The notes under the pieces are model-generated. The model ran no database searches and had not been told where the DNA came from. It saw only the letters and a program-made list of their open reading frames with translations. 64,000 nucleotides of DNA, from positions 62,001 to 126,000 of the forward strand of contig NZ_JAEMXM010000002.1 in the NCBI RefSeq assembly GCF_016482785.1, given 5' to 3'. Shown here in pieces: positions 34,981-42,942 of this stretch. Both the position numbers and the translations under genes were made by a program. The DNA is from Paenibacillus alkalitolerans. Lineage in GTDB: Bacteria > Bacillota > Bacilli > Paenibacillales > YIM-B00363. Numbering within the stretch: the stretch's first letter is position 1; every line of letters begins with the position of its first letter.

Positions 34981-36510
34981 TTATTGCCGCATGCCGGTAT
35001 GCGCCTGAACTTTGGTCATATCGTATGAAGCGTCCGCTTCCGGGCCGGGACGGCCGAAGAAAGAGCCGAGGATCGCTCCGAGAAACCCCAGCGGGATCGA
35101 AACGAGGCCCGGATTCATAAGCGGGAACAGCGGATCCGCTTTAATCCACCCGGTTACGGGATGCATTACGTTTGGGCTGATCAGAACGAGACAGACGGAT
35201 GCAAGCAATCCGGTAGCCATGCCCGTAATCGCCCCTGCCAACGTGAACCTCCTCCAATAAATCGTGCAAATCATGACCGGAACATTCACCGAAGCGGCGA
35301 CGGCGAAAGCCAATGAAGCCAGAAAAGCTACATTGAGGCGCTGCGCTCCTAACGCAAGCAATATCGAAATAACGCCGACCCCGATCGACGAGCACTTCGC
35401 CGCAATCATCTGTTCTTTCTCCGTGGCGTGGCCTTTGCGTACGATATGACTGTAAATGTCGTGCGCGAAAGCGGATGACGCGGTTACGACCAACCCCGAA
35501 ACGACAGCCAAGATGGTTGCGAATGCGACGGCGGAAACAAAAGCCATTAGGAATTCCCCGCCTAAATTTTCCGCTAAAAAGATGACCGCGAGATTTTCCG
35601 TGCCGCCGCCGATTAGCGGCCCTTCCCGGTTCAGCAGCAGCGCCGCGCCAAAACCGAGGAACACCGTCATCAAATAAAATGCGCCCATAGCCGAAACGGC
35701 GACGCCTACCGATTTCCGGACGGCGGCAGCGTCACTTACCGTGAAAAACCGGACGGCGATATGCGGAAGTCCCGCCGTACCAAGCAATAACGCCAGCTGA
35801 AGCGACAACGTTTCCAGAGGATGCTCGAACAAATTGCCCGGAAGAAGAAATTTTTCTCCCAGCGGAGTGGCCTGTGATGCTTGATCAAATAGCTGCAGCA
35901 AGCTCCAGTCGAATCTGGCCAATACGATCAGCGAGACGAGAAGCGTCCCTGCAAGCAGCAAAATCGTCTTGATGATCTGTACCCAGGACGCCGCTATCAT
36001 GCCTCCGAATACGACATACACCGTCATCAAGGCGCCTACGATGCAGATCGCCGCGGCATAATCCACATGCAACAGCGCATGCAGCAGCGTACCTGCACCG
36101 ACCAATTGCGCAATCATATATAAGATCGAGATGATAAGCGTATTCACCGCGATGCATCCGCGAAGCGGCTTCGCGTCGAATCGGACGGCAATCGAATCGG
36201 AGACGGTAAATCTCCCAAGATGATGGACCGGTTCGGCAATAAAAAACAGCACAAACAAATAAGAAGCAAGAAAGCCTATCGAATACCAAAATCCGTCGAA
36301 GCCGGTCAACGAGATCGCGCCGGTAATCCCCAGAAACGACGCCGCGCTCATATAATCGCCCGCTATCGCGAGCCCGTTCTGGGATCCCGTCAACCGGTTT
36401 CCGGCGGCATAAAACTGGTGGGTCGTATGTGTTCGGCGAGCCGCCGAATAAGTGATGAACAAGGTGCCGGCAATAATGGCCAGAAAAAAAACAAATCCCG
36501 ATATGTTCAT
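34981..36510 (-). CDS. Sodium/solute symporter (SSS family, ActP-like), second copy
   Basis: 509 residues with about 13 hydrophobic segments. Starts GFVFFLAIIAGTLFITYSAARRTHTTHQFYAAG and shows the family signature GDYMSAASFLGITGAISLTG, as in acetate permease ActP. It is a close paralogue of the upstream symporter: both share motif order and the C-terminal PLFPLMNPGLVSIPLGFLGA. It lacks a DUF485 partner of its own and sits behind a terminator of the first copy, so it may be expressed separately or by read-through. Probable substrates are acetate or other short monocarboxylates. Confidence 0.85.
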   Translation of the reverse strand: MNISGFVFFLAIIAGTLFITYSAARRTHTTHQFYAAGNRLTGSQNGLAIAGDYMSAASFLGITGAISLTGFDGFWYSIGFLASYLFVLFFIAEPVHHLGRFTVSDSIAVRFDAKPLRGCIAVNTLIISILYMIAQLVGAGTLLHALLHVDYAAAICIVGALMTVYVVFGGMIAASWVQIIKTILLLAGTLLVSLIVLARFDWSLLQLFDQASQATPLGEKFLLPGNLFEHPLETLSLQLALLLGTAGLPHIAVRFFTVSDAAAVRKSVGVAVSAMGAFYLMTVFLGFGAALLLNREGPLIGGGTENLAVIFLAENLGGEFLMAFVSAVAFATILAVVSGLVVTASSAFAHDIYSHIVRKGHATEKEQMIAAKCSSIGVGVISILLALGAQRLNVAFLASLAFAVAASVNVPVMICTIYWRRFTLAGAITGMATGLLASVCLVLISPNVMHPVTGWIKADPLFPLMNPGLVSIPLGFLGAILGSFFGRPGPEADASYDMTKVQAHTGMRQ

Positions 36511-36570
36511 TCGCTCGCCCCTGCCATCTTCGCATATTAGTAAACAGCAATATACCTATTATAAACGATT

Positions 36571-36594
36571 AAAAGCCGGAGGATATCCTCCGGC
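36571..36594 (-). terminator. Terminator between the two symporter genes
   Basis: GCCGGAGGATATCCTCCGGC (36575-36594) is a perfect 20-base palindrome, followed on the minus strand by TTTTAA (36574-36569). It lies 16 bases past the first symporter stop. Confidence 0.65.
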
Positions 36595-36610
36595 CGTAAA
36601 TAACAAAGGT

Positions 36611-38149
36611 CTATACCGTGTGCGGGTCTCTGATTCCCGTATTCGCCTGGACCAATATTTCCGAATATTTCGCTTCATCCTTTTGCGAAGAAAGCAAGGT
36701 TCCGACATATGCCGCCAGAAACCCGATCGGAATCGAAATGATTCCGGGATTCGCCAGCGGAAACAGCGGTTCCCCTACCAAGATGGCCTGACCGGCTGTC
36801 GGCGCCCATACGTTGGGACTGATCGCCACAAGAAACAGCGAGCTGAACAACCCGACCAACATGCCGGTGACGGCCCCGGCCGTATTGAATCTTTTCCAGA
36901 ACACCGTAAAGACCAACACCGGCAAATTCGCGCTGGCAGCCACGGCGAACGCAAGAGCGACCAAGAACGCGACATTCAGCTTCTGGGCAAACAAAGCCAA
37001 GGCGATAGAGATGATCGCAACGCCGACGGACGCCAATTTTGCCGCCGTAACTTGCTCCTTCTCCGTCGCTTTGCCGCGCCGGACGATGCTGCTGTAGAAA
37101 TCATGCGCGAAAGCCGATGCGGCCGACAGCACAAGGCCTGCGACTACCGCGAGAATTGTTGCGAAAGCAACCGCCGACACGAAGGCGAACAAGATGTCCC
37201 CGCCAAGAGCTTTAGCCAGCAGCGGTGCCGCCATATTGCCCGCTCTGTTCGCGTTCACGATTTCTTCCGTGCCTACGAACGCGGCGGCTCCAAACCCGAG
37301 GAAAATCGTCATTACATAAAAAGCCCCGATAACCCATGTCGCAACCAGCACCGATTTTCTTGCGGTAGGCGCGTCTTTCACCGTGAAGAAACGGATCAAG
37401 ATATGCGGCAGGCCCGCCGTTCCCAACACCAAAGCCAGATTAAGGGAAATATTGTCGAGGCCGTTATTCAGTCTGTTCCCCGGATGCAAGAATGCTTCGC
37501 CTAACGGTGTCGCCGATTTCATATGATCGAACATGGTTGTGATGCTGAAGCCGAATTTTGCAAAGACGATTAGGGAAATGATAAGCGTTCCCGTTACTAG
37601 CAGAACGCACTTGATAATTTGCACCCAGCTGGTAGCCGTCATCCCGCCGAACACGACGTATACCGTCATCAGGGTTCCGACAATCAACACGGACGCCGTA
37701 TACTCGAGCCCCAACAACAGCTTGATTAGCGCCCCGGCTCCGACCAGTTGGGCAATCATATAGAAGATGGAAATCGTTACGGAGTTGAGAGCAGCAACTC
37801 CCCGAATTTTCTTATTATTGAAGCGGGCGGCAATCATATCGGCCATCGTATACTTCCCGAGATTGCGCAGCGGCTCTGCGATCAAATAAAGCACCACCAA
37901 ATAAGCGACCAGAAATCCGATGCTGTAGAAGAATCCGTCGAAGCCGTATAGAGCAATCATGCCGGCTATACCAAGGAACGATGCAGCTGACATGTAGTCT
38001 CCGGCAATCGCCAATCCGTTCTGCCAGCCGGTGAGGCCGCCACCCGCGGTATAAAATTCATGCGTCGTTTTTGTTTTTTTGGAGGCGTAGTACGTAATGA
38101 CCAATGTTCCCAACACGATCAGAAGAAAAAGTATAAATGCCGTGTTCAT
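36611..38149 (-). CDS. actP: Sodium/acetate-type symporter (SSS family)
   Basis: 512 residues, ~13 membrane segments, N-terminus ending KTKTTHEFYTAGGGL and signature GDYMSAASFLGIAGMIALYG. This is the ActP/YwcA group that takes up acetate (and in some members pyruvate, propionate) with Na+. Its start overlaps the stop of the DUF485 gene by 4 bases, the standard yjcH-actP pairing. The LytS/LytTR two-component genes next door and acsA further along suggest growth on acetate or pyruvate overflow. Confidence 0.9.
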   Translation of the reverse strand: MNTAFILFLLIVLGTLVITYYASKKTKTTHEFYTAGGGLTGWQNGLAIAGDYMSAASFLGIAGMIALYGFDGFFYSIGFLVAYLVVLYLIAEPLRNLGKYTMADMIAARFNNKKIRGVAALNSVTISIFYMIAQLVGAGALIKLLLGLEYTASVLIVGTLMTVYVVFGGMTATSWVQIIKCVLLVTGTLIISLIVFAKFGFSITTMFDHMKSATPLGEAFLHPGNRLNNGLDNISLNLALVLGTAGLPHILIRFFTVKDAPTARKSVLVATWVIGAFYVMTIFLGFGAAAFVGTEEIVNANRAGNMAAPLLAKALGGDILFAFVSAVAFATILAVVAGLVLSAASAFAHDFYSSIVRRGKATEKEQVTAAKLASVGVAIISIALALFAQKLNVAFLVALAFAVAASANLPVLVFTVFWKRFNTAGAVTGMLVGLFSSLFLVAISPNVWAPTAGQAILVGEPLFPLANPGIISIPIGFLAAYVGTLLSSQKDEAKYSEILVQANTGIRDPHTV

Positions 38150-38496
38150 GCGCTTTTGCCTCCATCCGTTGTGCCCTGTTCAACCGTGCCCGCCTTATTC
38201 GCATCCTCTTGAATTCGTTGAACCATTTTATCGAACTCCTCGGCTTTCTTGGAGTAAATGATGCAAAGCGACCACGTCATGACAAATTGCGCGAAAGCAA
38301 ATACCCAAGCCCATGTAATCGATCCGACGGCCGGCGTATTCAGAAAGTCGAAATAGGCCGTTAGAACAGGCAGAGCAAAATAAAATGCAAGGAAAAACAA
38401 CGACATTGGGACGATGAACCTCTTCTTCCGATCCATGAGCAGACGGAATGCCGGAGACTTGGCTATTTCCTGGTAGCGTATCTTTTGTTCTTGCAT
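38146..38496 (-). CDS. DUF485 family small membrane protein (YjcH-like)
   Basis: 116 residues with two predicted helices (FIVPMSLFFLAFYFALPVLTAYF and WAWVFAFAQFVMTWSLCIIY), the DUF485 layout. Such proteins are nearly always encoded just before an SSS acetate symporter and are regarded as its accessory subunit. A cytoplasmic charged tail (KKAEEFDKMVQRIQEDANK) follows. Overlaps the symporter gene by 4 bases. A cre-like site lies 30-40 bases upstream of its start. Confidence 0.88.
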   Translation of the reverse strand: MQEQKIRYQEIAKSPAFRLLMDRKKRFIVPMSLFFLAFYFALPVLTAYFDFLNTPAVGSITWAWVFAFAQFVMTWSLCIIYSKKAEEFDKMVQRIQEDANKAGTVEQGTTDGGKSA

Positions 38497-38523
38497 ACAT
38501 TGCCTCCTTGGCTGGAGTCTATT

Positions 38524-38537
38524 TGTAAGCGCTTTAT
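38524..38537. promoter_or_regulatory. Candidate cre (CcpA) site upstream of the acetate-uptake operon
   Basis: TGTAAGCGCTTTAT matches TGWNANCGNTNWCA at all but the last two bases, with the strong AAGCGCTT core. Position 28-41 bases upstream of the DUF485 start fits catabolite repression. Confidence 0.5.
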
Positions 38538-38655
38538 TTTCATTATATCGGGAAGATTGATTACATATTTCGTTTTAGTCGCGAAATGTCGTTATTCCGA
38601 AGTAAACAACCAAAATACGATACCGATCAGACTATTCGTGCGTATCCTGCATGAA

Positions 38656-39381
38656 TTATTCCGCGTTCAAATGCTTGAACAACGGTTTGACGGAAATGCG
38701 CGAGACGGGGATTGTCGTTTTTTTGCCGTCTTTCAAGATGATATTGTAAGCCCCGTTAAACCAAGGCTCGATAGAGTCGATATAATTCAAATTCACCAAA
38801 TAGCTGCGATGGGAACGGAAGAAGGGATAAGCGGAAAGCTTGTACTCCAGCTCCTGAAGCGTCAGCCGCGAGCAGCGGGTTTCGCCGGCCGCCAGATGGA
38901 TAATCGTATTTTTTTCCTCTTTCACCGCGTAAATAACCTGATTCGGATCGATAACGACCCACTTTTCCCGGTCGTCAATCAGCAGCTTATTGACTCTGGG
39001 AGCTTTCGTATTGCGGGCCGCAGCTTGTCGAATACGGTTCAACGCCTCCGACAATCGTCCGGAATCATAAGGCTTTAATAAATAATCGACGGCATGAATG
39101 CGAAAAGCTTCCACCGCGTATTCTTCATGGGCCGTGGTGAACACAATGTAAGGGGCGTTACCTTGGATCGATAAGCGCCGGGCCGCTTCCATGCCGTCCA
39201 ATTCGGGCATCTGAATATCAAGAAACACAGCGTCGGGTTTATGCAGCATAACCGATTCCAGTAGTTCGCGGCCATTGCCGGCGCTGGGCAGAAGCTCGAT
39301 GTCGCGCTCCTTGGAAAGCAGGTAAATCAACTCCTCGCGCGCAAATCTTTCATCTTCCGCAATGATCACTTTTATTTTCAT
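38656..39381 (-). CDS. LytTR-family response regulator
   Basis: 241 residues. Receiver domain with acidic pocket E9/D10, phospho-acceptor Asp55 in VFLDIQMPELDG and switch Lys in YLLKPYDSG; C-terminal LytTR DNA-binding domain from about residue 140 (TRCSRLTLQELEYKLSAYPFFRSHRSYLVNLNYIDSI). It pairs with the LytS-like kinase encoded 15 bases upstream. Bacillus LytST-type systems control pyruvate/acetate-related transport, so the adjacent symporter operon is the likely target. Confidence 0.92.
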   Translation of the reverse strand: MKIKVIIAEDERFAREELIYLLSKERDIELLPSAGNGRELLESVMLHKPDAVFLDIQMPELDGMEAARRLSIQGNAPYIVFTTAHEEYAVEAFRIHAVDYLLKPYDSGRLSEALNRIRQAAARNTKAPRVNKLLIDDREKWVVIDPNQVIYAVKEEKNTIIHLAAGETRCSRLTLQELEYKLSAYPFFRSHRSYLVNLNYIDSIEPWFNGAYNIILKDGKKTTIPVSRISVKPLFKHLNAE

Positions 39382-39396
39382 GCTTGCTTGCCTCCC

Positions 39397-41130
39397 TCAC
39401 TCTCCGCTTCGCAGAGGTATTGAAAAAGTTATCCGGCAGCCGCGGCCGGTGTTGTTTTCAATGCCGATTCCCCGGCCGAACATACTGATCAATCGTTGGT
39501 TGACGTTGAACAATCCAATCCCCGCGCCACTACTTTTGAGCAGTGGAGCTTTACCCAATTGATCGATGATTTCAGGCGGAACCCCGGTTCCGTTATCTTC
39601 GATTAATATATGGACATCTTCACGCCAGGAATAAATATTTATTCGTATGATACCGCCGCTAGTCATGCCTTTCAATCCGTGCTGAATGCTGTTTTCAACC
39701 AATGGCTGAAGACATGAAGGCGGAATGAGGACGGAACCCAGACCCTCCTGAATGTCCGTGCTTACCGTGAACTGATCGGCGAAACGAACTTTGACAATTT
39801 CCAGGTATGTCGTCAAATGCTGTATTTCCTGTGCGATCGTAATCAATTGGTGTTGGGTTATTTTTAAATTAAGGCGCATAAACGTTCCTAGTTGAACCGT
39901 CAAATGACGGGCAAGATCGGGGTTGATGCGGACCAAGGAAACAATGGAATTTAACGTATTGAACAAGAAGTGGGGATTGATTTGCGCTTGAAGCAACCTC
40001 AGCTCCGAATCCTTCATAAGCTTATCCATCTTTTCGGCCAACGCCGTATTCAATTGATAAGTGATCAGGTTGCCCAGTCCGCTGGCTAACACTTCTTCAA
40101 TTTTCCGTATTTGCTCGGGGCGTTTAAAGTACAGCTTAATGAGTCCCGCAACTTTGCCGGATTGACTGAAGGGAACGATGATGACAGCGCCTATGGAAGG
40201 GTGGTGAGGTTGAAAATCCGCTTTATCGTATGAAATTTTCACTTCCCCCGTCCGAATCGCCTCGCGTGATAATACGCTTTGAATTTCTTCCCCGGCAATG
40301 CGGCTGCTTGTCCCTATTCCGACATGGGCGAGAATGCGCTGAGTATCCGTTACGGCAACCGCGTCCGCTTTGAGCTCGTTGTGCAAAATACGCGCCGCCG
40401 CGTCCGCCGTCGCGGGAGTCAGTCCTTGTCTCAGATGCGGCAGCGTCATCTCCGCTATCTTCAACGCCCGCCTCGTCTCAAATGCCGCAGCGCGTTCCTC
40501 CTCCTTTAACACAACATGGATCATTGCCGTAAACACTGCAATAGCAATGCTGTTCGTTAACACCATCGGCATCCCGACGGCGTTAACTGCGGCGGATGCC
40601 TGTTGCGGAGGAGAAGAAAAAATGAGGATAAAACCCATCTGAATGATCGGGGCAAACATGCCGACGAACATCGCCTTTGCCGGCGAGATGACCCGTTCAT
40701 CCGAAAAAAATTTCGCGATGCCGCCTGCCGCCAAACCCGTAACAGGAGCGGAAAGCGCCATTGCCAACGCCGCAAATCCATCCAGGTGGTACAGATGAAG
40801 CCCTGTGAGAACTCCAGCTCCCAACCCTACAAGACTGCCGCCCAACAAACCTCCGATAACGACCCCTACAAGGGCGGAATTCGCAATGACTTGATCTTCG
40901 CCGATGTTATACACCCAAAAAGAAGATTCGACTTGATCGTGCGTTACGACAACGCCGGCATGCACGCCGGCAATGCCAAAGATGCCGAAGATGAGCGAGA
41001 AATAGAAGACGTTCGGGAGGTTCGGTTTTCCCTCAATCAGCTGGCGGAACAATGAAGTGCGCGTCAACATAAAGGCGATGATGAGCAATAACCCCATCCG
41101 TTCCAACAGCAGCAACGTTAACTGCTCCAT
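39397..41130 (-). CDS. lytS: LytS-type sensor histidine kinase
   Basis: 577 residues. About six membrane helices of the 5TM-5TMR_LYT sensor occupy residues 1-185 (NSALVGVVIGGLLGGSLVGLG), then a GAF-like domain (about 215-345), the His_kinase box with His387 in QINPHFLFNTLNSIVSL, and HATPase motifs (LVENSIQHGLKG, DNGTGVP, GIGLFNVNQRL). This fits YpdA/LytS kinases that sense carboxylates or membrane state. Together with the LytTR regulator it probably controls the symporter genes to its left. Confidence 0.92.
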   Translation of the reverse strand: MEQLTLLLLERMGLLLIIAFMLTRTSLFRQLIEGKPNLPNVFYFSLIFGIFGIAGVHAGVVVTHDQVESSFWVYNIGEDQVIANSALVGVVIGGLLGGSLVGLGAGVLTGLHLYHLDGFAALAMALSAPVTGLAAGGIAKFFSDERVISPAKAMFVGMFAPIIQMGFILIFSSPPQQASAAVNAVGMPMVLTNSIAIAVFTAMIHVVLKEEERAAAFETRRALKIAEMTLPHLRQGLTPATADAAARILHNELKADAVAVTDTQRILAHVGIGTSSRIAGEEIQSVLSREAIRTGEVKISYDKADFQPHHPSIGAVIIVPFSQSGKVAGLIKLYFKRPEQIRKIEEVLASGLGNLITYQLNTALAEKMDKLMKDSELRLLQAQINPHFLFNTLNSIVSLVRINPDLARHLTVQLGTFMRLNLKITQHQLITIAQEIQHLTTYLEIVKVRFADQFTVSTDIQEGLGSVLIPPSCLQPLVENSIQHGLKGMTSGGIIRINIYSWREDVHILIEDNGTGVPPEIIDQLGKAPLLKSSGAGIGLFNVNQRLISMFGRGIGIENNTGRGCRITFSIPLRSGE

Positions 41131-41187
41131 AACCGGCCCCCTTCTCTCATCTCCCTATCACAATATATAATACCAGATCAACGAACG

Positions 41188-41212
41188 CGGCGGCTCTCTA
41201 TGAGAGCCGCCG
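41188..41212. repeat. Perfect hairpin nearly identical to the one at 34953-34977
   Basis: CGGCGGCTCTC (41188-41198), TAT, GAGAGCCGCCG (41202-41212). Stem sequence is the same as that of the symporter terminator; only the loop differs. Here no clear T run follows on either strand, and it lies between lytS and the GIY-YIG-like gene. Confidence 0.8.
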
Positions 41213-41261
41213 TATTCGTGGTAAGCGCCACCTTGACCTCTTCCACCGGATGGGTGTCAAA

Positions 41262-41446
41262 AATAGAGGAAGTACAGGCCTTTATTGTCGCAGTTTTGCC
41301 TCGTATAAAAATAATTAAGGAAGTACAGTCCCCTAATGCGGCGTTTTTGCTCGCTGAGAGACGGTGTTATGTCGCAATAGAGTCCTCCAGTTCCTCTATT
41401 TCTCATAGAGCTCGAAAAACCGGCTAATAGGACCCTCTACTTCCTC
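41262..41446. repeat. Intergenic repeat array: two direct plus two inverted copies, ~50-bp period
   Basis: GGAAGTACAG occurs at 41268 and 41319 (51 bp apart); the opposite orientation appears as TTCCTCTATT at 41391 and TTCCTCAATT at 41441 (50 bp apart). AATAGAGGAA (41262-41271) is the exact complement of TTCCTCTATT (41391-41400). No gene is visible between 41131 and 41444. Confidence 0.75.
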
Positions 41447-41816
41447 AATTTTCCGATTTTCGATCATGATAACCTTTCTCACCATAAGGTGAAAGCCGCT
41501 CGAACCATGCCGTTTCCATACGTTCAAGCTCTTTCTTTAAATTGTACCGCCCGTCTTCCGGACGCTTGAACCGCTCCATTATTTCGTATTCGAAAGCGTC
41601 CAGGCCATACTCCGACCAATCCTTCTGCAGCTTGGAGTTTCGGTGCACGCCCATCGTCAATTGGAATCTCTGGCTGTTCCATGCCGCGTTCAGGTCAGGG
41701 CTCACACCTACAAACGATTTCCCGCTGGGACGGTGCACGATGCGAAAGGCGCCGGCCGGCCGTTCGGACATGACGTATTGAGCGGACAACATTTTCTTCT
41801 TTTCTTTATTCATCAC
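41445..41816 (-). CDS. GIY-YIG-like small protein
   Basis: 123 residues. The segment GAFRIVHRPSGKSFVGVSPDL followed by a HRN motif and a C-terminal Glu (LERMETAWFERLSP) has the spacing of a GIY-YIG nuclease fold, but the name-giving motifs read FRI and FVG, so catalytic activity is uncertain. Similar short stand-alone proteins occur in Paenibacillus and Bacillus next to a DUF2087 regulator. Its start overlaps the DUF2087 stop by 11 bases, so they form an operon. Function unknown. Confidence 0.65.
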   Translation of the reverse strand: MMNKEKKKMLSAQYVMSERPAGAFRIVHRPSGKSFVGVSPDLNAAWNSQRFQLTMGVHRNSKLQKDWSEYGLDAFEYEIMERFKRPEDGRYNLKKELERMETAWFERLSPYGEKGYHDRKSEN

Positions 41817-42585
41817 TCTGCTTCTCTCCTTTCACCCAGTACACGCTGCAATCGTCTTTCCGGTCCAAAAATCCGTAATCGATCATGTACCGTCGCAGCG
41901 TCACATAGTCGGAATGCGCTTCCTTAAGCACATCGTTGACTTCCTTCTCCGTGTATTTGCGGTTTCGGTCAAATCGTCCAGCAATATGCATTAACACAAC
42001 GATTTTTCTTTTCTCCTTGGACGGAAATTCTCTCATCGGACCTTGCAGACCGTAGGGGAAATATGTTTTAAGAATCTTCTCTCTCTCTTCGTTCGTGACC
42101 GCATACCGTTCGTCCACCATTGCGGCGGTTCTATGAATCGTCATGAACGACTCGCTATCCTTTTCCGACCGTTCCGCCAGCAGCCCCATCAAAGACAAAA
42201 ACACTTTCGCCTGTTTTTCCTTTTCCCGTAGATGGAACCGGTGGTATCTGACTGTAGATTGCTTGCTGCCAAGCAGCTTCGCAGTTTCGGCATCCGATTT
42301 TCCCTCGTAATATGCTTGCAAGACATCTCTCTGTACATCGGTAAGTCCGGTCCACTTTTTATCCATGTCCAGAAGATAATGAAACATGGATCGGTGCAAT
42401 TCCTCGATATGCCGGCGCATGTATGCTTCGGCTTCATACCACCGGTCTTGCACCGGGTAAATGCGTCCGTTCTCGGCATGATGGCCGCATACGAGGCATA
42501 CAAACCCGCCGTCGTCCGGAAGCGATACATATCCTTGCTGCAGTTCTTCGACACTTGCTCCCCAAAACCGTTGGTCTAAATCCAT
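41806..42585 (-). CDS. DUF2087 protein with LuxR-like helix-turn-helix
   Basis: 259 residues. N-terminal region has a CxxC (FVCLVCGHHAENG) that could bind zinc; residues about 95-130 form a LuxR/sigma-4-like helix-turn-helix (LTDVQRDVLQAYYEGKSDAETAKLLGSKQSTVRYHRF); the C-terminal ~80 residues match DUF2087 (EREKILKTYFPYG, KIVVLMHIAGRFDRNRKYTEKEVN, YVTLRRYMIDYGFLDR). Such proteins are presumed transcription factors of unknown target. Cotranscribed with the GIY-YIG-like gene. Confidence 0.8.
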   Translation of the reverse strand: MDLDQRFWGASVEELQQGYVSLPDDGGFVCLVCGHHAENGRIYPVQDRWYEAEAYMRRHIEELHRSMFHYLLDMDKKWTGLTDVQRDVLQAYYEGKSDAETAKLLGSKQSTVRYHRFHLREKEKQAKVFLSLMGLLAERSEKDSESFMTIHRTAAMVDERYAVTNEEREKILKTYFPYGLQGPMREFPSKEKRKIVVLMHIAGRFDRNRKYTEKEVNDVLKEAHSDYVTLRRYMIDYGFLDRKDDCSVYWVKGEKQSDE

Positions 42586-42836
42586 AGCTTTCGAACCACC
42601 AACAAATCATTATAATGTTTGCCCTGCATTAAACAAATTACCATATTGTTTATATGAGCACAAGCAGAAAAAACGCAATGTCGACTTCCCATCACTCGGT
42701 ACAGCACTTTCAGCGACAATGAAGTTGTTTGGGTATGAAGCGAGCTACTGGAATAATCGTTCCGGAATCCGTCAAACGGATCCAGGAAGCATTGCCGGCA
42801 GGCGGCTTCCGAAATATCAAACAGGCTGTGTGGATA
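42586..42836. other. Intergenic stretch upstream of the DUF2087 gene
   Basis: Contains the presumed DUF2087 promoter. Short open frames run through it but none has a ribosome site or recognisable protein, and I see no other element. Confidence 0.4.
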
Positions 42837-42872
42837 CAAAAAAAACCGCGAATGAACATTGTTCATTCACGG
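42837..42872 (-). terminator. Terminator of the orphan solute-binding protein gene
   Basis: CCGCGAATGAAC (42846-42857), ATT, GTTCATTCACGG (42861-42872): 12-bp stem with one mismatch, followed on the minus strand by a run of eight or nine T. Located 71 bases past the stop at 42943. Confidence 0.85.
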
Positions 42873-42942
42873 CTCTCAAGTCATCGTATTGCCTCAACTT
42901 TGACAAACTTCGAAGTTATCCCGGATCATTCAGCCCGATTCC

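Noticed and set aside
36452-37504. 350-codon plus-strand frame
   Set aside because: Antisense to the symporter gene; Arg/Gln-rich.
42576-42866. 96-codon minus-strand frame upstream of the DUF2087 gene
   Set aside because: Crosses the terminator of the neighbouring gene, no ribosome site, no recognisable protein.
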